NCBI GenBank assembly: GCA_018806985.1
Contig: JADANN010000092.1
Location: 147,576 to 211,575 of the forward strand
Direction of reading: 5' to 3'
DNA from: Angiostrongylus vasorum
Taxonomy: Eukaryota; Nematoda; Chromadorea; Rhabditida; Metastrongylidae
Length of the DNA: 64,000 bases
The position numbers and the translations under genes are program-made. The notes under the pieces are model-generated. The model saw only the letters and a program-made list of their open reading frames with translations. It had not been told where the DNA came from and did no database searches. Shown piece by piece: positions 58,215 to 64,000 of the stretch. The first letter of the stretch is position 1; each line of letters opens with the position of its first letter.

Positions 58215-58941
58215 TCTGGTAATAACTATAAAATAACCTGCCTTGTTCGGAAAATATTAGCATCAATTTTCCCTTTGCACAAATTTCCTACGTTTTCACA
58301 TTGAAGGTATTTTTCACATGCAAACATGGGTATGCCGAAAAGATTGATTACAATGGTGTCACTGCTGTAGAGCATACTGTAACGTGGCGTAATGATTACT
58401 TAAAAATGGAAGTGTCATTACACCTGATTTTCGTCACTTATAAATGGCAAGATTTTTTCAAAAAGACATTCAGTAATGATGCGTTAGTGATGCCTCTGAA
58501 TCCAATGTATGTACAGAAGGGTGAAATGTGCTGTTTAAAACAATAATAGAGATTTCACCTTAACAAGAAAAAATAAGCGGTAAGAAGGTATACGTCGTTC
58601 ATAAGTCATCATTTTGTGCAGAAAATGAACTCATACTTTGCCATTTCATATGGAGAACTTGAGTTGAAAGCACAAACATACTGGGTGAGTATGGGTGTGA
58701 AACGCCGAGTGTTCGCAATAATTCACTCGGAAATAAAGATGACGTGGAGGGAAACCGAAGCGCATTCACCACGGCTGCCGATGCCAGCTCCTCTGAAATC
58801 ATAAACTGTGCTATCCAGGAATACCTAGTCAGAAGTTTAGCTTCAGGTTCACTATTGACATGTTATGACCCAAATATGGAATGGTTGAGGAAAGAAAAGG
58901 ACCATAATACATTTCTAGATTTCAAATTGAGGAAATATTGA
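58215..58941 (+). CDS. Unrecognised three-exon candidate gene
   Basis: Three open blocks join in phase on the plus strand. The first runs from about 58,215 to 58,509 (includes HGYAEKIDYNGVTAVEHTVT and ends MPLNPMY at a GTACAG donor). The second is 58,622-58,684 (TTGTGCAG acceptor, KMNSYFAISYGELELKAQTY, strong TGG|GTGAGT donor). The third is 58,750-58,941 (GNRSAFTTAADASSSEIINC to FLDFKLRKY and TGA). Introns are 112 and 65 bp, normal for nematodes. The start is not found and the last acceptor is weak. I recognise no domain; it could be a degraded transposon ORF. Confidence 0.35.
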
Positions 58942-58949
58942 AACGCTGA

Positions 58950-60820
58950 TAACAGCAAATTGGTGAACGACATACACTCTCGCTCTGACGGGTCCCTGTG
59001 AACATGGAAAAGGTCATTGCTAGAAATATCTCCCTAGTTCTAGTAATTCAGTAAGAGTCTTTTTATTACAAAACGATGAGTAGAAGAGAACTAAAGAAAT
59101 GTCTTATCATCTCTCCAGTAATTAGCTTCACTTAAAGCGTTCGAAGCAGAAAATGAGCGCATTAGTTACTAGTAGTCCGCCTAATTTTTCACTTTTGTCG
59201 AGCACCTCTCCGTAGTGAATGAAAAAAAAAGAAATGAGCACGACTTGCGAGCGCCCGCATCAACTACCTCTCTGAATTCTGGTTTCATTTTTTATCGTGC
59301 AACTACTACGCTCTCCAGCCCTACGCCTACGGAACACTGTTGGTCCACTCTCGCGATCGATGCCTACTACGAAACAGTTTTAAAAAATGAGGCCCGTAAA
59401 ACGCAAAATTGATCGATACGTTGTCGGTACTCTCGGAGTTCCATCAGACAAACGCTGGATAATGGTACAAAGCAGTGAGTCCCGAGCAACACCAGATTCT
59501 ACAGCCGCTAAAAAAAACCGCCATTGAAGGGAAATTCTCGTTAAAGCGGTAAATAATTCACTTTATAAAAAAGACAAATACATATTGTATTGAAGAAAAA
59601 CGTTCTTAACGACTGCACTCTCTTAGAGTAAAAAGATAGGTACTTCCTTGTAAAGTAAAGTGATGCTTGGCCGTCAAGATAGTCGATATCAGACCTTCTC
59701 CACATAGCAGATAATATTGTCCAAGCGCCTTTAAGTTAAATTAAGCCGGCCCACTTTTCGAATCTCTAACACTTATTGCTGCGGTTTCCGGAAATTTTCA
59801 TAGGTATAAGAAGGTACAAGGTGGTGTACAACGCACAATAATAAACACCTCCTCGAAATATCTTAAATATCCGAGCATGAAATTTGTAACATCATTGAAA
59901 CATTTGAAATACGGAAATTTCAGTTTTATAGTAAGATGCGAAAATAAATGAGCATATGTCAAATCTAGATAGCTTTTCTCGTGTCGTATGTAGATTCTGG
60001 TCGTTCTCACCTGCAATACATATGTGGAGACTCAAAGGTATGACACCCTTCAACAAACATTATGCATAAATTGTCAAAATAGTATGAAATCTGCATGGAT
60101 CGATTCTTGTGCAATTGTGCACACTCTTCTATGTGATACTTCCACCTAGGATAACACAATCCGACAGGAACTTGAAAAACGAAATAGAGAAGCAGAAACA
60201 GAGCAACAGCTACTGCTTCAAAATCTACGAACTATTTGAACGATTTTTTTTAAACACAGTGCCCAGTCGGGAGTTATAGAAGAAGAAATGGATGCTAAAT
60301 ACAAAAAAAAACAGTTCAAGAATCGATTCTTCATGCTAAGTGCTGAAATTGACATTAAAATTTTGAGGTATCTGCACAGAGGTTTTAAAAGATCCTTATT
60401 CTTGAAATGATAGTGCATCATACATATCGTGCGTTAACAGTAGCGCCTAACAGCGTTTTCAGCTGAGAAATCGTTGTGATTACAGTTGCCGGATAATATG
60501 TACAATTTTCACTACATAAGGCGTGTTTTTGTCCACCTGCCTTCGAGAAGTAGTTGAGTACGGTATGACTTTGTGATTCCACGTCAAAACTGCTACAAAT
60601 TTATCTGTCAACCATACAGCACCTTTTCACATAATATGGATGAAAAAATTTCATTAACTGAGCAACGACTGTTTAAAATCGAACAAATTGTAAATGCCGT
60701 AATTCTTCTAAGTTCTACTTCAACATAGTCTTCTCATGTGACGAAAACGCGAAGAGTGTATGGAGTCGAAAAACAATGCAAATTGTTCCACATGGAAATG
60801 TTCGAACCATCGTCACTGTA
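58950..60820. other. No supported feature
   Basis: A+T-rich, short frames only. Some possible donor sites on the minus strand (for example near 60,010) could not be joined to a convincing exon. Confidence 0.45.
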
Positions 60821-60829
60821 AGGATACAG

Positions 60830-61090
60830 AGATATGAGAAAAACTCGGAGCCTCATTTGGGTTTCGAACCCACCATTGCTCTTGTAGGGGGCTTACGTGC
60901 TATCCACGACGCTAACCGTGGCCCTTTTTTTGTTTTTCTCTCAATCATGTTTCCATTCTATCGATGCTATCAGCAGTCACCCCTTAACGGGAATGATCTG
61001 GTGTGTACGAACACCACCCGAGGTTCCGAATTTCGCCCATACCCCAGCTCTTTGTGGTTGTATTTCATATTGTAACCTTGCCACAGAGGA
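60830..61090. repeat. Family C-related element with strong tRNA-like head
   Basis: On the minus strand it reads GGTTAGCGTCGTGGATAGC (A-box-like) and GGGTTCGAAACCC (a textbook B box). The tail resembles the family C centre (TCTATCGATGCTATCAGCAG). Confidence 0.6.
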
Positions 61091-61727
61091 GAAAGGGACT
61101 AAGAAGTGATTGTTCTAACTGCTAGATGAAAGGCAAAGCATTGTGGTCATCGTCACTCCGCTGTTTGAGTAGAAAACGAGTGGTGGGTGGATAGCTCTAA
61201 CTGAAGTCGTACACAACAAACTTACGATTACTGTGGCTGGGTGTATCATCTACAGTGCTTCGCTGACTAGCAGGAAAGAGGATACCGGCTGCCTAAAACG
61301 TAGTATCGAAAACCTTCGTAATTAAAACAGAATTCGCCATGTCATCTAAAGATTTTTTTCTGTACAAATTTATGATCGATGGTCGAATTTCCCTAATTAA
61401 ATCTGTTGAATATTTAGACAGGCTTTCACAACTTTTGTATGGTTTGAAGGACACAAGACACTACTACGTTTTCAAACCATTTAATCTTGATACCTTTGAC
61501 AGTCATATGAACCAACTAGTTTTTTGATCATAAACAAGTTTGAAATTAGGTTAAGGATAAGAGGACCATAATTCTCATGACTTAGCTTCCAATGTGGCAA
61601 AGTCATTGCGAATTTAGAACAGTCTTATTTCGATATTAAAACACTATTAGACTTGTTGGGAACATATATTGGTCAAGAAATTTATTAAAAAAACATGGAG
61701 AGAAGGCAAAACTAAGCAAATACTCAC

Positions 61728-61786
61728 CTGACTAGGCGACCCTTCCTGCTTTTCCATTTATGAATATAGATCACTTCGCAGAACTC
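61728..61786 (-). CDS. Candidate exon, gene unknown
   Basis: A TGCATTTAG acceptor and a strong GTCAG|GTGAGTATTT donor enclose 59 nt with one open frame, EFCEVIYIHKWKSRKGRLV (phase 0 to 2). It lies upstream of the Capicua exons and could belong to its missing 5' end or to a separate gene. No similarity is recognised. Confidence 0.28.
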
Positions 61787-62068
61787 CTAAATGCATGTGA
61801 TATAGGGCAATAAATGATAATGTCTAGAATCATTTTAATAGATTCAATAAGGACATTGCAAAAATCTCTTAGCCGCTTCATTTGCTGTTTTGCCATTCGC
61901 TTCCTAGATTTCCTAGCAGAGAGAAAACGAAAAAAGCTTAGGCATTCTCCACCTGCAGCCGCGAATTCTGCTGTTGCATCAGAACTGGCAGCACTAGAAG
62001 AATAGCGTCAGCGTCCCCCTAAACGGGACCTGAAACTTCCATATTTCTTCGGTAGCTAATGAACAGTG

Positions 62069-62341
62069 AGGATGATGCATTACGCGACAATTCTTGACAA
62101 ATTACACATGCCAACGACTGGATGAGTCCATGCTACTACGGTATCGCCAATTCGCTGCAATGGAGCAGTATGCATCTAATTATTGTATGCAACAGAAGGT
62201 TTGTTGTTTTGATGACAAGTTGGAACTGGAAAATTATATAGTTAGGAGGTTAGGTGACTTTTACGAAGCAATTGCCATAGAAAAAAAAAACGAAAGGCGT
62301 AAAATTCTTCTAAGACTTATCGAACTTTACAAGAAGTAAAC
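62069..62341 (+). other. Open frame of unknown nature
   Basis: The frame reads FLTNYTCQRLDESMLLRYRQ to LLRLIELYKK, rich in charged and amphipathic helix-forming residues. It looks more coding-like than its surroundings, but no flanking splice sites were convincing and no family is recognised. It lies between the two minus-strand candidate exons, so it may be a transposon relic. Confidence 0.22.
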
Positions 62342-62459
62342 TCTGACTAGGTTAAACTTTTGCCGACTAGGATTCTTCAAATTTGCTAAAAGTTGACCGA
62401 TGGTGCAGTGCAACAATTATGATACGATGAATGTGATCTGCTTAACAAACAATACTTAC

Positions 62460-62527
62460 GTAGACATTCGAACAATTCTCCGGATGTGCCTTGGATGAAG
62501 CATAATCTCACGGAAGGATAGAACACT
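62460..62527 (-). CDS. Candidate exon, gene unknown
   Basis: A GATTTTGTAG acceptor and strong CTAC|GTAAGTATT donor enclose 68 nt reading SVLSFREIMLHPRHIRRIVR then MS (phase 0 to 2). The phase does not join directly to the candidate at 61,728-61,786, so an exon between them would be required if they belong together. Confidence 0.28.
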
Positions 62528-62689
62528 CTACAAAATCACATGCTTTGAAAGAAGATCTGTAGTGGAACAAGAAATCATAAAGGAATATTGTGAAAGCGCG
62601 AGTTCCCTAGCGTCGTCCTCGCGTTACAGAAATATACGTGTAAATGGAGCAGCAGGAAAGGCGAAATGAGTCAGTTTGAGTGACTAATC

Positions 62690-64000
62690 AAGAAACCAAA
62701 AAGACGTCTGTGTGCAACCACAAACTATTGTTAAAGGCAGCCCATTAATCGAAAAACTGAACAGAACATGAAGAACGGTTAGGTTGGCGGCACAGGAAAC
62801 ACAATACTGCACCCGACGCGCGGATAGTGTGCGACTCGAAGCGGAAGCAGCATCTAGTTGGCAAGAAAATCTCGCCATTATTCGCTGACACCGATGACGC
62901 GTCCGTTTGCAAATACACGTCTCGTGGAGATGTTCTCGTTTTGCAGCACTAGTGTGAATGAAATTCTCCATTCATACAGCTCACATGAAACAAGGCACTA
63001 CACATTTGTGAACCAAATACGAATTCTTCAGCAGAGACTGTGTGCGTATTGCATAGACTGAATGGGGTGAAACGAAACTCCCGTGTTGGCGTCGCTTTCC
63101 GGAGCCGTCATCTTTCCTTTCTCTCCCCTCCTCCGTCGGTCCTATTCTTCTCTTTCTCTCTGTGTTTTTTTTTCCTTAGAACTTTGCCAATGCATCCTTG
63201 TGTGTCTAGAAGAGCAGACTTCTGTTCTAAATCGATAAAGATGCAACATCATATAGTTGCCGTTCATTTTCAGAAGATGAGCGGACATTTTTCGATGAAC
63301 ATCGGACCCTTGAATCACTCACGAATGATTTTTAAGTTGACTTCCACCGTAAACGTATGTGATTATATGAATACGTTTTGCATAGAACCACTGGATAATG
63401 AAAGGCATAGTGAGTGAATAGAACGATTTCAGAACTGGGAACACACTCTCGCGAACTTATCAGGCGGAGAAGGATTGGTTCTAGAAGAATTCAACTATTA
63501 TAGCCATTAATAAATATTTTACGGTTTAATGGTTTCTTATGGGAAGTGGGCACCATAGAGAGTAGCATCAGCGACAGGAATACAAGACCGAAAGCATACT
63601 TTCGACGAGGAAATAAGCTTACAACTTTGAGTTGTGTTTGAAAGAGAAGACAAGTGGTATGGTGATCACTTCAGCGTTGCCCCCTTATTCTCGACATAAT
63701 TTTGGTCAACCGCTGTTATTCCAGTGACTGTTTCAGGAATTCTGAACATTGAAGAAAAAAGCGTGCTAACATAACAGTTGCATTTATAGGCAGATTGTTT
63801 GTGACACAGGGCAGGTATCCCATTAGTCAATAACAACACTATTAAAGCAAACTCATCCGTCGTTACAAATGCATACCAGTTCTCATTTTTCATTCAAAAA
63901 TTTGGAACTAAAAATCGTTTTAGAGAGTGTTTCTACTGTCGTAGCATATTATATTGTAGCACTGCACGAATAGCTTATTGAGACAGCAATACGTAACTTC
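62690..64000. other. No supported gene at the window's end
   Basis: A 125-codon plus-strand frame at 63,040-63,417 runs through a CT-rich tract at 63.11-63.18 kb and lacks similarity; it is probably chance. Confidence 0.45.

Noticed and set aside
26184..59223. TGAATGAA-type octamers (Capicua binding sites) at about 26.18, 46.67, 54.75, 56.6 and 59.22 kb as possible autoregulation
   Set aside because: With the degenerate octamer, several are expected by chance in 64 kb; no clustering near a promoter was seen.
63040..63417. 125-codon plus-strand frame with a hydrophobic segment resembling a signal or membrane region
   Set aside because: The hydrophobic part is produced by a CT-rich tract (63.11-63.18 kb), and there is no other evidence of coding.

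Overview
The window looks like nuclear DNA of a nematode, most likely a strongylid (hookworm-like) roundworm. It is A+T-rich. Its gene has many short exons bounded by nematode-type splice sites (TTTCAG or TTTTAG acceptors, GTAAGT or GTGAGT donors). Its repeats (RTE-clade LINEs, Penelope-like elements, mariner remnants, tRNA-headed SINEs) match what I know of hookworm genomes. The species is an inference; no species-specific marker was seen.

One host gene is clear. It lies on the minus strand from about 57.36 kb down to a stop at 23,095 and encodes a Capicua (CIC) transcriptional repressor of the long-isoform type. I placed 21 exons by reading splice sites and checking that reading phase carries across each junction. 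In order they encode the CIC-L N-terminal domain, a Cys/His module (C-x4-C-x9-C-x2-H), low-complexity linkers, an acidic stretch, the CIC HMG box split over two exons, and the C-terminal C1 domain that works with the HMG box in DNA binding. The 5' end is not found. One N-terminal stretch between 52.2 and 56.5 kb is probably incomplete. The exon at 40,129 begins with ATG immediately after its acceptor, which suggests a trans-spliced short isoform.

The first 22 kb and the large introns are mostly transposon remains. There is a near-complete but broken RTE LINE at 34.7-37.85 kb, antisense inside the 11.9-kb Capicua intron, and two older RTE remnants (11.2-14.2 kb and 29.7-31.0 kb). A Penelope-like fragment with a GIY-YIG endonuclease region lies between inverted terminal copies (15.9-17.25 kb), with a second GIY-YIG remnant near 25 kb. 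Two mariner transposase fragments are present. At least two tRNA-headed SINE families and a foldback family made of head-to-head inverted halves recur. Seven loci share a motif that fits a minimal hammerhead ribozyme, as expected for Penelope-like terminal repeats.

The last 6 kb (57.4-64 kb) is less certain. It holds an unrecognised plus-strand three-exon candidate at 58.2-58.94 kb and two minus-strand candidate exons near 61.75 and 62.5 kb. No rRNA, functional tRNA, CRISPR or prokaryotic operon structure was seen.
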